Positions 11,140-21,150 of a stretch of 64,000 nucleotides of DNA are shown here, piece after piece. The notes under the pieces were generated by a model. The model saw only the letters and a list, made by a program, of their open reading frames with translations. It made no database searches and was not told the DNA's origin. The position numbers were made by a program, and so were the translations under genes. Source of the stretch: Geofilum rubicundum JCM 15548 (lineage in GTDB: Bacteria > Bacteroidota > Bacteroidia > Bacteroidales > Marinilabiliaceae); NCBI RefSeq assembly GCF_000974365.1, contig NZ_BAZW01000012.1, positions 1 through 64,000 of the forward strand, in the 5' to 3' direction. The first letter of the stretch is position 1; each line of letters begins with the position of its first letter.

Positions 11140-14117
11140 TTAAAATTCAACTTTGACACCCAGTACAAAGGATTTGGTGTGGGGATAGTGCCCCAGTCAA
11201 TGCCTTGCACGGCCCCGCTGTTGCCCCACTGATTCACTTCCGGATCCATGCCGGAATAGTTGGTGAAAGTAAGCAGGTTGGTGGCGGTAAAGTAGGGTTG
11301 CAGACGGTTGATACCCCATCTCTCGAGACGTCCGCCTGAAAAGTTATAGGCCAGGGAAATGTCTTTTACCCTTAGGAAACTGCCATCTTCCACAAAATAG
11401 GAGGAGACTTTCATGTCGTAACCCGCCTTGGGCATATCGGTCAGTTGACCAGGGATGCGCCAGCGGTTTAATACCTTGCGCGACTGGTTTTTGGCATCGT
11501 ACATCCCTTCTGTTTCAATGCGAGAGGCATTGAAGATGTCGTTCCCATAGGCGCCTTGCAGCAGAATGTTCAGCGACAGGCCTTTGTATTCAAAGTTATT
11601 GGTTAAACCAAAGGTGAAATCCGGATTGGGGTCCCCGATATAGGTTCTGTCAGAGCTGGAGAGTACGCCATCCTCGTTGAAATCGCGGTACATCAATTCC
11701 CCTGATTCAGGATCCACCCCATCGCTGATGTAGCCATAGAAGCCACCCAGAGAACGGCCCGGCTCGTTGCGAACCACAAACTCATTGAGGTTGTCACTGG
11801 TGCGCGCGTCATAATATATTTGTGTGAGCGACAAGCTGTTTAGCTCATTTCTGTTGAAGGAAATGTTGAAATCGGTTTGCCAGCTAAACGGGCCTGTCAG
11901 ATTGCGGGAGTTGACCATAAACTCAAAACCGGTGTTGGTCATTTCTCCTTCGTTCCGTGTAATTGAACTGGCCTGGGCCGATCCCGAAGGAAGGGAAACA
12001 TTCATCAGCATGTCGGTGGTGCTTTTGTAGTACCAGTCGGCGCTCAGATTGATCCGATTGCTGAGAATGGTTAAATCAATACCCAGGTTCGACTGGGTGG
12101 TGGTTTCCCAGGTCAGATCCGTGTTGCGCAGGTTGTTTTGATAGAGGGTCACTGTAGCATTTTCTTTTCCGGGTTCCCACCAATTCTGACGGGAAATGCC
12201 ATATCGCTCCAGGTAAGAATAATCGCCCAGACCAGATTGGTTGCCGGTTTGACCCCAGCCGCCTCTGATTTTTAAATCATCCAGCCAGAATAGATCTTGT
12301 AAAAAAGGTTCGGAGGATAAACGCCAGGCGGCCGACGCAGAGGGGAAATAGCCCCAGCGATGGTCGGGGTGCAACTTGGAAGAGCCATCGGCCCGCATAT
12401 TCACCGATATGAGATATTTACTGTCGAAATTGTAAGCCACCCGACCCAAATAAGACATGATGGCCCAGTTGGCGGCATAGGTGCCGTTGCCTTGTGACAA
12501 CTTGTTACCGGCATTGATGGTCTGGATGCTGCCATCGTTGTAGTGGGTAACGGCCTGGGAACTTTGCGACCATTTGGAGGTGGTGCCGGAACTACCCAAC
12601 ATGACATCGAAGTTATGGGCGTTGAGGTCCCTGTTGTAGTTCAGGATGTTGTCAAAAATCATGACTGTACCCAGTGAGCGGTTGTCGCTGGCCGCCCCAT
12701 GCTGAGAGCGACCCCAGGACGTTTTGAGCGGATCCAGAAAGGTGGTGGCATGGTTGTAGCTGCGATCCATGGTCATGGTCGATTTAAAGGATAAATCAGG
12801 CGTAAAGGTGATCTCAGCATTTCCTGTAGCTATCAAACGGTTATTGCCGTTCCTGTTATCCTCGCTCCGCGACATGTTTTCTACAGGATGCGTGATGTTG
12901 GCTCCGTAGAATTGGTTGTTGTACTGCCCCGGGTTTTCTGGATCCCAGATGGGTGCATAAGTGGGGGTGTTGATGACCGATAAAACCACCCCGGCACGGT
13001 TGGCTCCCTGGCCCGAAATAATGCCGTTGGAAGCATAGTCCGAATAGGAAATATTGGCGCCGATGTTTAACCAGGGTTTGATTTGGTTGTCAATGTTGGC
13101 TTTGAAGTTGTATCTCTCAAAAAAGGCCACATTGATGATGCCCTCTTCCTGGGTGTAACCTCCCGAAATGTAATAGCTTAGCTTGTCGGTGGCATTGGAA
13201 ACCGATAGCTGATAATTTTCTGTTCGCGCGCTTTGGTAGGTTTCCTCATACCAGTCGGTTTGGTCGCTCAAATTGTTGGGCAAATTAATGGTAGAGCCCA
13301 TGTCGCTCAGCAATTCACGGTATTCATTCACCTTGAGCGATTCAATCTCATTGGCCAGTCGTGTCACACCGGTATGTGCCGTCAGCGTAATCCGGGCATT
13401 GTCCACCGACCCTGATTTGGTGGTGATAATGACCACTCCGTTGGCCGCCCTTGAACCATAGATGGCCGCGGACGAGGCATCCTTTAATATTTGAATGCTT
13501 TCAATGTCGTTGGCCGATAAAAAGGCGATATCGGTCATGGGCACGCCATCTACCACATATAAGGGGTCGTTGCTGCCGTTAAAAGAGGTGGTTCCTCGCA
13601 CACGGATCACCATCCCAGCGCCCGGTTCCCCGTTGGGACGGGTCACCGAGACCCCTGCGGCCTTTCCCTGCAGGGCTTGCGAAACCATGTTAATGGGTCG
13701 CTGGTCCAGGTCGTCCGTCGATACCGTGGAGATGGCCGTGGTCACATCCTTTCTTTTAACGGAGCCGTAGCCAATGACCACCACTTCCTCCAAACCAACC
13801 ATATCTGAAGTCAGGGCGATGTTGATCGTAGAGGTGTCACCTACAACAACTTCTTCATTGGTATAACCAATAAAGGAGTAAACCAACACATCTCCCGGGT
13901 TGGCATCGATGGTATATTCCCCATTGAGGTTGGTGATGGCACCTGTTTGGGTGCCCTGAATCCAAACAGTTACCCCAGGCAAGGGCTCGCCTGAGGTGTC
14001 GGTGACCTGACCATCAATTGTGACATTCTGAGCCATCAGGTTGTGGCCGGTCAGAAACATCATCAAAAAGGTCAAGGCAAACATCCATTGACGTTTCATC
14101 GAATTTGTCTTTTTCAT
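11140..14117 (-). CDS. SusC/RagA-family TonB-dependent transporter, C-terminal frameshift
   Basis: TonB-dependent outer-membrane oligosaccharide importer. The start is placed at MKKTNSMKR (14117), downstream of the promoter, giving a signal peptide ending at NLMAQ. A carboxypeptidase-like regulatory domain (VTIDGQVTDTSGEPLPGVTV) follows, then a TonB plug with the SusC motif region (LQGKAAGVSVTRPNGEPGAG, VVDGVPM, DASSAAIYGSRAANGVVIIT) and a 22-strand-type barrel. As written the frame ends with NPLYWVSKLNFKQHKK at 11124. One added C (ACACCAAATCC to ACACCCAAATCC) gives TIPTPKSFVLGVKVEF and a stop at 11140-11142, restoring the terminal Phe expected for BAM-assembled barrels. First structural gene of the locus. 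Confidence 0.93.
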
Positions 14118-14156
14118 TTGAAGTGAGTTTGATTGTTTTTGCAAAAATTAACAAAT

Positions 14157-14185
14157 CAAAGATATCGGCCCTGTCCGTACCCGTC
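14157..14185 (-). promoter_or_regulatory. Bacteroidota-type promoter of the SusC operon
   Basis: On the minus strand an exact -7 box TATCTTTG (14157-14164) lies 18 bases downstream of TTGAC-like bases (14181-14185). Transcription would start near 14150, about 30 bases before the chosen SusC start. Confidence 0.65.
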
Positions 14186-14402
14186 AATTCCGGATGGGTG
14201 GAGAGTGGATGAAGTTGAGGCCGGAATGGCGTCAAATGGCTTTAAAACAGACTTATATAAAAACCGGAGGAGATAAAAAAAGTGGAAGGAATAAGAATCG
14301 TCTTAAACAGCCAAAGTGTTTAAAAATGTCATTTGTCGCCGAAATGATCCATCAATGGTCGCAAAGAACCCTTTCGCCCAAAATGTTAAAGTAACACTTT
14401 AG

Positions 14403-16080
14403 TTAAAGGCTGTCTTTGGTCTCTTCTACATTGGGTGCATTGATTTCCATGATTAATTTTTCAAAATCGTCGCGCTGTACCATGGATTTATTTTTGATCT
14501 TGGCCCGGTAATTATAAATGGTGTTGACCGAGTAACGGAGTAGGCCGGCAATTTTGGAACTGTCCGGAATGCCCAATCTGATCAGAGCAAAGATTCTTAG
14601 TTCCGTATTGAGCATCTCGCCCGGCTTCAGTTCAATGCGCTCCTGAGGTTGAAGGAGATTATTGAACTCTTTGACGAAGTTGGGGTAGATGTGCAGAAAG
14701 GTATTGTCAAAGTTGTTGTAAAACTCCTTGAGCTCATTGTCGATGAAGCTGCCCGATTTGGTGTAGCTCAGCAGTTCTGCTACCCTTCCTTTGGTAATTT
14801 CCCGGTTGACCATTTTGCGCATGTCCTCCATTTTGTCAATGTAGGTGGAGCAAATGCTTAAAAACAGACCAATGTATTCCTCCTTCACATGGTTGGCTTC
14901 AGCCAGACTGCTGTTGAGGTGCTTTAAACGGTGGTTGACGTCCTTCAGATCCTGGTTGAGTTGTTCAAGCTGGTCGTTGTATCCCTGTACCTTTGCGTGT
15001 GCTTTCTGCAGTTTCCGTTTTTGTTTGTAGATGATCCAAAGGGTCAGCATGGAAAATAGGAACAAAAGAACGGATATTCCCAAAAACAGGCGGAGTTGCT
15101 GTTTTTGGCGCTCATTTCGAAGGTTATAGGTGCGGTCAATGATGGGTTGGATTTCCGATATCTGAACGTTCCTGAGTTTGGCATTATAGAAATTGGCATC
15201 CTCCATGGCGTAGCGGATATAGTTGTAGGCCCTTTTGAGATCGCCTTCTTCAAACAAAATATTGGCCAGCAAGGTGATGGAGGCATTGTCTTTAATGGCA
15301 GAGCGGGTGTCAGAAATGGCAGAGCGGATAAGAAACTTTTTTCTTAAAAAAGGGTCCCCTTGCTGTTGATAGTCCAGCGAGCGGTGAAAGGCTACCACCG
15401 CATACCCCTGATCTTCCGGTGTGAGCAACGCCATCCTCTGATCGTTGGTTTTCAGCGCCAGGTCAATATTGCCGGAATCACGGTAGTTGGTTTCCAGCAT
15501 ACTCAGATAGAGGTCTGACCTGGTGTCGAGTCTTTGAAACAGTTGGGTCTTATATTGACGGGCAATTTTGTAATAGGTTTTTTTGAGCCATTCCGAACGG
15601 GAATAAAAAGCCAATTCCCCGTAGACATGATCATAGGCGTGGTACAATTGAATTTTCAGCTCTTCGGTGAGGGCCGCTTCAGGTATGGAATCCAAGATAT
15701 CCACCGCCTCCTTATACATGCCGCTGGAAGCCAGGAGGTGGGCCAGCTTGATTTTTGTATCCCGGTAGGCTTCCATGTCCTCAAGATTTTGGGCCAATTG
15801 CAAATTGCGTTCGAGGTAATGAATGGCCGAATCACAAATAAAGGCTGGTAGGCTGGAAGAGTTTTTGATGAATGGCATAGCGGTTTTCCCGATGGCTGCT
15901 TTCGGCCAGGGTTCCCTTTAGAAAAGCAATTTTGGCCTCTCTTTGTTGGGTGTACAGGTTTCTGTTTTTTAATTCTTTATCCAGCACCAGAAGCAGCGAA
16001 TCCACTTCGTTGGTTTGGGCGGGTGTGGAAACGGACACCGCCATCATGGCTGCAAACAGGAGGATGAGGATAGATTTCAT
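14403..16080 (-). CDS. DUF6377-type membrane regulator with TPR and HTH, frameshifted
   Basis: Likely the regulator of the adjacent SusCD locus. The start is at MKSILILLF (16080) with a signal peptide ending near STPAQ. The N-terminal half is helical, periplasmic and TPR-like (AHLLASSGMYKEAVDILDSI). One membrane segment (LRLFLGISVLLFLFSMLTLW) is followed by a cytosolic coiled coil and a C-terminal LuxR-like HTH (LIRLGIPDSSKIAGLLRYS, NTIYNYRAKIKNKS). The frame breaks near 15860: HQKLFQ in the first part and AFICDSAIHYLERN in the second. Restoring one G at each of two GGCC sites would read QAYQAFICD. The gene has its own promoter and lies immediately upstream of SusC on the same strand. The sensing ligand is unknown. 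Confidence 0.82.
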
Positions 16081-16122
16081 GCGATGGTGGTTGTAAGAAA
16101 AACAATAAACGGGGAACATGAA

Positions 16123-16153
16123 CAAAAGTAGGTATCATGGCTGATTTTTCAAA
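16123..16153 (-). promoter_or_regulatory. Bacteroidota-type promoter of the locus regulator
   Basis: On the minus strand TTTG (16150-16153) and TACTTTTG (16123-16130) are separated by 19 bases, an excellent match to the -33/-7 consensus. The predicted start of transcription is near 16116, about 35 bases before the MKSILIL start codon, which supports that start. Confidence 0.75.
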
Positions 16154-16275
16154 ATTGACTATATTAGATGTTTCTTGGCGGAATGTAGCGATCAAAGGCC
16201 AGTTTTAGCGGGGTGTTTTTCTGCCAAATAGATAAAGTTTTTTTTAGGGCTAATTGATTACAAATAGTTAGGATT

Positions 16276-17268
16276 ATGAATTTAAATAAAAGATTTAGCT
16301 CATTGAGTGCCCTTCTGATGGGACTGGCTTTTGCGGGATGCTTAAAAGCCGGGGTTTCTTACGATTATACGGTAGCCAAGGATGGGTCCGGTGATTTTAC
16401 GAGCATTCAATCTGCCATTGATGCCACCAAAGCCTTTCCGGATGAGCCCATATCCATTTTTATCCGAAATGGTGTTTACGAAGAAAAAGTCCGGGTCTAT
16501 TCCTGGAATACAAAGCTATCTTTGATTGGTGAAAGTCAAGAAAATACCATCATTACTTATGGAGATTATTTCGATAAACTGGCCTTGGGACGCAACAGTA
16601 CTTTCCATACCTACACCCTAAAGGTGGAGGCCAATGATTTTACCATGAAGAACCTCACGATTGAGAATTCTGCGGGACCTGTGGGGCAGGCTGTAGCGCT
16701 GCACGTGGAGGGGGATCGCTGCCATTTTGAGAATTGCCGGTTTTTGGGACATCAGGACACGGTATATGCGGCCGGTGAAGGGGCGCGACAATTGTTTAGT
16801 GCCTGCTTCATAAGCGGCACCACCGATTTTATTTTTGGAGAAGCCACGGCCGCTTTTTACCAATGCCGGATTCACAGCATGAGCAACTCCTACATAACAG
16901 CCGCCAGTACGCAGGAACACATTCCTTATGGCTATTTGTTTTTGGCCTGTGAATTGACCGCCGATGAAGGCGTTGATGCGGTGTATCTGGGACGGCCCTG
17001 GCGTGATTTTGCCAAAGTCGCCTTTGTGGAGTGTCACTTGGGCGTCCATATTTTGCCCGAAGGCTGGAGTAATTGGTCGGGCACCCAGCGCGACCAAAGC
17101 GCCTGGTATGCCGAATTTAAAAACGAGGGTCCCGGTGCAGAGACAACCCAGCGGGTGGCCTGGTCGCATCAGCTGACAAGCGCGGAAGCGAAAGACTATA
17201 CCCTGGATCAATTTTTGAATTTCGGACAAAAAAAATGGCCTATAAATAAATCATTAAATGAAAAATAG
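16276..17268 (+). CDS. Pectinesterase (CE8)
   Basis: Secreted pectin methylesterase of carbohydrate esterase family 8, removing methyl esters from homogalacturonan. An N-terminal signal region (about 1-26; a Cys in FAGCLKAG makes a lipoprotein possible) precedes a right-handed parallel beta-helix. Catalytic motifs are intact: GQAVAL (Gln138), QDTVYA (Gln160-Asp161), DFIFG (Asp184) and LGRPWR (Arg240, Trp242). The 330-residue length fits the bacterial family. It is transcribed away from the beta-glucan locus, next to a DUF1080 lipoprotein gene. No pectate lyase or GH28 gene is nearby, so it appears as an isolated pectin gene here. Confidence 0.93.
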   Translation: MNLNKRFSSLSALLMGLAFAGCLKAGVSYDYTVAKDGSGDFTSIQSAIDATKAFPDEPISIFIRNGVYEEKVRVYSWNTKLSLIGESQENTIITYGDYFDKLALGRNSTFHTYTLKVEANDFTMKNLTIENSAGPVGQAVALHVEGDRCHFENCRFLGHQDTVYAAGEGARQLFSACFISGTTDFIFGEATAAFYQCRIHSMSNSYITAASTQEHIPYGYLFLACELTADEGVDAVYLGRPWRDFAKVAFVECHLGVHILPEGWSNWSGTQRDQSAWYAEFKNEGPGAETTQRVAWSHQLTSAEAKDYTLDQFLNFGQKKWPINKSLNEK

Positions 17269-17314
17269 AGGCTTTACTTCATCCGTTACTTTTAATGAAT
17301 GAAGATGAAGCCTC
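17268..17314 (+). terminator. Hairpin after the pectinesterase gene
   Basis: GAGGCTTTACTTCAT pairs with ATGAAGATGAAGCCTC across about 16 bases, starting at the stop codon. No T-run follows, so it may be a 3'-stabilising structure rather than a true terminator. Confidence 0.4.
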
Positions 17315-17340
17315 GGCAACAGTAACTAATTTTGAATGCT

Positions 17341-18122
17341 ATGAAAAATCTGATTTTAGCCGGCATCTTGGTTCTGACAGTATGGGGCTGTAATGGTCCT
17401 CAGTCGGTTAATGAAGACTGGCAACCCCTTTTTAACGGAGAGAATCTGGAGGGCTGGGACATCAAATTCACCCATTCCCCCATGGGGGTCAATTACAAAA
17501 ACACCTTCCGGGTAGAAGAGGGCTTATTGAAAGTCCGCTACGACGAATGGGACAGTCTGAATAACATTTTCGGTCACCTGATGACCAAGGAAAGCTATTC
17601 CCACTATAAAGTGCGCGCCGAATACCGCTTTGTGGGTGAGCAGGTGAAGGGGGGAGCCGATTGGGCCTATCGCAACAACGGCATCATGATACACAGCCAG
17701 TCGGCCGAAAGCATGCGACTGGATCAGGACTTTCCGGTAAGCATTGAGGTGCAGTTATTAGGGGGTGACGGTTCGGGCCCCGTTCCAACATGAATGTCTG
17801 TACGCCCGGCACCATGGTGCAGATCGATGGCGCCTATTTTGAGCAACATTGTTACAGTTCAACGGGCGCCACTTTTGATGGCGACCAGTGGGTAACGGTA
17901 GAAGTGGAAGTGAGGGGCGACTCCATTATTAAGCACCTCATAGATGGGGAAACGGTGCTTCAATATGAAAAGCCGGTTTTGGATGAGATGGGGCCCGATT
18001 ATCAACGGCTTTATTCAGAAGTTCATGGCGCCCGCTTGGTGCAGGGGCACATCGCTCTCCAGGCAGAGAGTCATCCTACCGACTTTCGAAAAGTGGAAAT
18101 TCTGGTGCTGGAGGACGAATAG
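17341..18122 (+). CDS. DUF1080 (3-keto-disaccharide hydrolase-like) lipoprotein, frameshifted
   Basis: Concanavalin-like beta-sandwich lipoprotein of the DUF1080 family. The start at MKNLILAGIL (17341) gives a lipobox ending in Cys (LTVWGCNG). Family motifs are visible: DWQPLFNGENLEGWDIKF near the N-terminus, YSHYKVRAEYRFVG in the middle and SIEVQLLGG before the break. After GDGSG the frame goes wrong (PVPT, stop), while the true continuation reads PRSNMNVCTPGTMVQIDG in another frame to 18122. Adding one G to the GGGCCCC run near 17780 repairs it. Members act on glycans, some as 3-keto-glucoside hydrolases; the substrate here is not determined. Confidence 0.85.
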
Positions 18123-18177
18123 AGAGGCTTTCAGTGCCAGCTAAATGCGTACTTTTAAAGTTTAAAACGATTCACAT

Positions 18178-19368
18178 ATGAGTAATCAAGTCCCTTTGTC
18201 TGAATTGAACCAACGCTTACAACGGTTTCAGGAGCAGATGAGTTTGAGCCATCCCGATTGGGAAATGGCGGTGATTTTTAGCAAATTAAATTTGTTGTAT
18301 TTTACCGGTAGCATGCCCGAGGGCATGTTGCTGATTGAGCGGGATAAACCCGCAAAACTCTGGGTTCGTCGCAGTTATGGACGATCCAGAGATGAGTCGC
18401 GCTTTCCCTTTATTCAGCCGATGGATAGTTACCGTGAAGTAGCGGGGGCTTATCCGCAGATTCCCGGGGTGGTCTATCTCGAAACGGAATTTGTTCCTTT
18501 GGCCATGTACCAGCGTTTTCAAAAGCACTTTCCTTTTTCGGAATTCAAATCGCTGGATTTTCAGGTAGCCATGACCCGGTCGGTCAAAAGCGCCTGGGAG
18601 CTGGGTTATATGGAGCAAGCCGGAGCCATTCATCAGCGTGTGCTGGAAGAACGGGTGCCGGCCATCTTGCGGGAGGGCATGAGTGAGCTGGAACTGGCCG
18701 GTGCCTTGTACCAGGCCATGTTGGAAGAGGGCCATCAAGGGGTGGCCCGTTTCAATATGTTTGATACCGAATTGGTGGTCGGACAAATCGGTTTCGGAGA
18801 GAGCTCGCTTTATCCCACTAATTTTAATGGTCCAGGCGGAAATTATGGCATGGGTCCGGCCATGCCCGGACTGGGCAGTCGGGAGCGACGATTAAAAAAG
18901 GGGGAGTTGGTGTTTGTAGATATGGGCATTGGGGTCAACGGTTACCATTCTGATAAGACCATGGTCTACCAATATGGCGGACAACTGCCGGAGGAGGTTT
19001 TGGCTGTGCATCAGCAATGTGTGGATTTGCAGCATCAAATTGCCGCTCAATTAAAACCGGGAAAAGTGCCCGCCGAGATTTACGAGTCGGTCATGGCCGG
19101 TTTAAGTCCGGACTTCCTGGAGAATTTCATGGGCTATGGTACCCGCCAGGTGAAATTTTTGGGTCACGCCATTGGCTTGACGGTCGATGAATTACCCGTT
19201 TTAGCTAAAGGATTTGATGAACCTCTGCAAGAAAACATGGTCTTTGCCGTGGAGCCCAAGAAAGGGATCAGGGGCATTGGCATGGTGGGCATTGAAAACA
19301 CCTTTGTGGTAACGCCCAAGGGCGGTCTCTGCATCACGGGGGATCATCCCGGCATGATGCTGGTTTAA
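18178..19368 (+). CDS. M24-family metallopeptidase (Xaa-Pro aminopeptidase-like)
   Basis: Cytosolic two-domain creatinase/prolidase-fold peptidase of 396 residues. The N-terminal non-catalytic domain (residues 1-145) is followed by the pita-bread domain with all five metal ligands in canonical order: Asp in VFVDMG, Asp in YHSDKT, His in FLGHAIG, Glu in FAVEPK and Glu in GIENTF. The absence of a signal peptide implies cytosolic cleavage of X-Pro dipeptides or peptides. It is convergent with the hut operon and has no obvious operon partner, although amino-acid catabolism next door fits peptide turnover. Confidence 0.9.
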   Translation: MSNQVPLSELNQRLQRFQEQMSLSHPDWEMAVIFSKLNLLYFTGSMPEGMLLIERDKPAKLWVRRSYGRSRDESRFPFIQPMDSYREVAGAYPQIPGVVYLETEFVPLAMYQRFQKHFPFSEFKSLDFQVAMTRSVKSAWELGYMEQAGAIHQRVLEERVPAILREGMSELELAGALYQAMLEEGHQGVARFNMFDTELVVGQIGFGESSLYPTNFNGPGGNYGMGPAMPGLGSRERRLKKGELVFVDMGIGVNGYHSDKTMVYQYGGQLPEEVLAVHQQCVDLQHQIAAQLKPGKVPAEIYESVMAGLSPDFLENFMGYGTRQVKFLGHAIGLTVDELPVLAKGFDEPLQENMVFAVEPKKGIRGIGMVGIENTFVVTPKGGLCITGDHPGMMLV

Positions 19369-19442
19369 GCTGCGCACAGGGGCAGTTGGGCACCCACCTT
19401 CCTGGAACAAAAGAGTGCTATCCCACAGTTAGAAACTTGCCT

Positions 19443-21139
19443 TTAGCCCTGCATTTGGCGGTGCACTAGGGTCAGGATGTCTTCTTCCAGCTGTTGACTT
19501 TTAGAAAGGATTTCAGTGACAGTTTTTAATACCTTGTCATTATAGCTTTTATCAGGATATTCTTTCGCGTTTATTTGCACATTCAGGGCGGCTCCCCTTA
19601 CCGCCGCCCTGGCTGCAATAGCGCCCACGCCGGCATCGGAAACGGAGCCAGGGTTACCTGTTTGGGCCATGGCTTCATCACTTCCATCGACTGGTAGCTC
19701 AGTTCCATGACTTTCAAGGGGACTTCAATGGCGTAGCGGGTGGCCTTTTGAATGGCTGTCCGGCGGTCCTGCTTTTCCTGATCGGTGCTTTTCGGCAGTT
19801 GAAAGGCGGACAGGATGGCGTTGAAGGCCCTGGTGTCTTCGTCCACCAGCCTGAGCAACTGATCCTGGAAGGTCTTACCCTTTTCGGCCCATTGGGCAAA
19901 GGTTTCCCATTGCGCCTCCCAACCTCTTTTGTGGGCCGACAGGTTCGCCACCATACTGCCCAGGGCCGCTCCCATGGCCCCCATGCAGGCCGATACCGAG
20001 CCGCCCCCGGGTGCAGGAGATTCCGAGGCTGTGTTTTCGACAAATTGACTTACAGAGCTATTGATTAAGGGCCTGGCATCTTTGTCTTCGATTAAATATT
20101 CAATGATTTTCTTTTTCGGATCAAAGGGGCCCAGTTCATCCAGTCCGAGCGATTTAACCGCTATTTTTATCAATGCCTCGTCGGACACCCCGGCAGAACG
20201 TTTTTGTTTGTGTAAAAAGTAACGCCCGGCATCCAGCATGGCTTGCAGGGGTACGACGCCTACCAGTTGCGAGCCGGTCACCCGAAGGCCGCGGATTTCC
20301 GCCCGCTGGCACGCCGCCTCAAATGTTTGATGGATGGTGGTGCGGGTGATATCCGTGATGTTGAACGACAATTGTGCGATGCCATATTCTTCGATGTACC
20401 AGCCAATGCCTTTGACCCCTTTCAGCAGGCCGGGCTCGAAAAGGGGCTCCCCTTGGTTGTTTTTCAAGGGCTTACCTGTGAGCGTCCCCCCTTCTCTTTT
20501 GACCCGGCCCTTTTCCCGGAGGTCGAACGCAATGGCATTGGCCCATCTGGTAGAAGTGGTGTTGAGATTGATGTTGTAGGCCACCAAAAAGTTCCGGGCA
20601 CTGACAGCCGTTGCACCGGAGCGGGCGACTTTTTCGTCGAAGCGGGCCGGACCAAAATCCGGTTGCCAGTCGGGATCGCTCAGTTTTTGCGACAGACCTT
20701 CGTATTCCCCTGAGCGGCAGTCGGCCAAATTCCGCCGTTTCTCTTCCAAAGCGGCGTTTTCGTAACAATAGACCGGAATCTGCAGTTCTTCACCAATGCG
20801 TTGGGCCAGCTGGCGGGCCAGACTGGCGGTTTCTTCCATGCTGATGCCCTTGACGGGCACCAGAGGCAGCACATCGGTGGCCCCAAAGCGGGGGTGGGCC
20901 CCCTGGTGTTTGCGCATGTCAATAAGTTGGGCCGCTTTCCGAACAGCTAAAAAGGCCGCTTCGCAGACCGCTTCAGGTGGTCCCACAAAGGTAACGACCG
21001 TGCGGTTGGTGGCCTGACCGGCATCCACATCAATGAGGCGGACCTGGTTCACGGACTGTATGACCTCGGTAATCTGTCGGATCGTTTCGGGTTGGTTGCC
21101 CTCGCTGAAGTTGGGTACGCATTCTATGATTTGGTCCAT
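19443..21139 (-). CDS. ftcD: Bifunctional glutamate formimidoyltransferase / formimido-THF cyclodeaminase, frameshifted
   Basis: Last step of histidine degradation: transfers the formimino group of formiminoglutamate to tetrahydrofolate and deaminates the product. The N-terminal transferase begins IIECVPNFSEGN and includes HQGAHPRFGATDV. The C-terminal cyclodeaminase contains ESPAPGGGSVSACMGAMGAA. The fusion is as in mammalian FTCD and many Bacteroidota. The first frame ends in nonsense after MEVMK; the continuation AMAQTGNPGSVSDAGVGAI lies in another frame to 19443. Restoring one G (AAGCC to AAGGCC) near 19672 joins the parts. It starts 11 bases after hutI and is the last gene of the operon. 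Confidence 0.92.
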
Positions 21140-21150
21140 GTGGTTTTTGT

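Noticed and set aside
14403-16080. True pseudogene state of the locus regulator
   Set aside because: Both parts keep full family features and own a perfect promoter; restoring one G at each of two GGCC sites gives a continuous conserved reading.
18148-18156. TACTTTTA as the promoter of the M24 peptidase gene
   Set aside because: The last base departs from the TAnnTTTG consensus and no -33 element is at the right distance. It is too weak to list.
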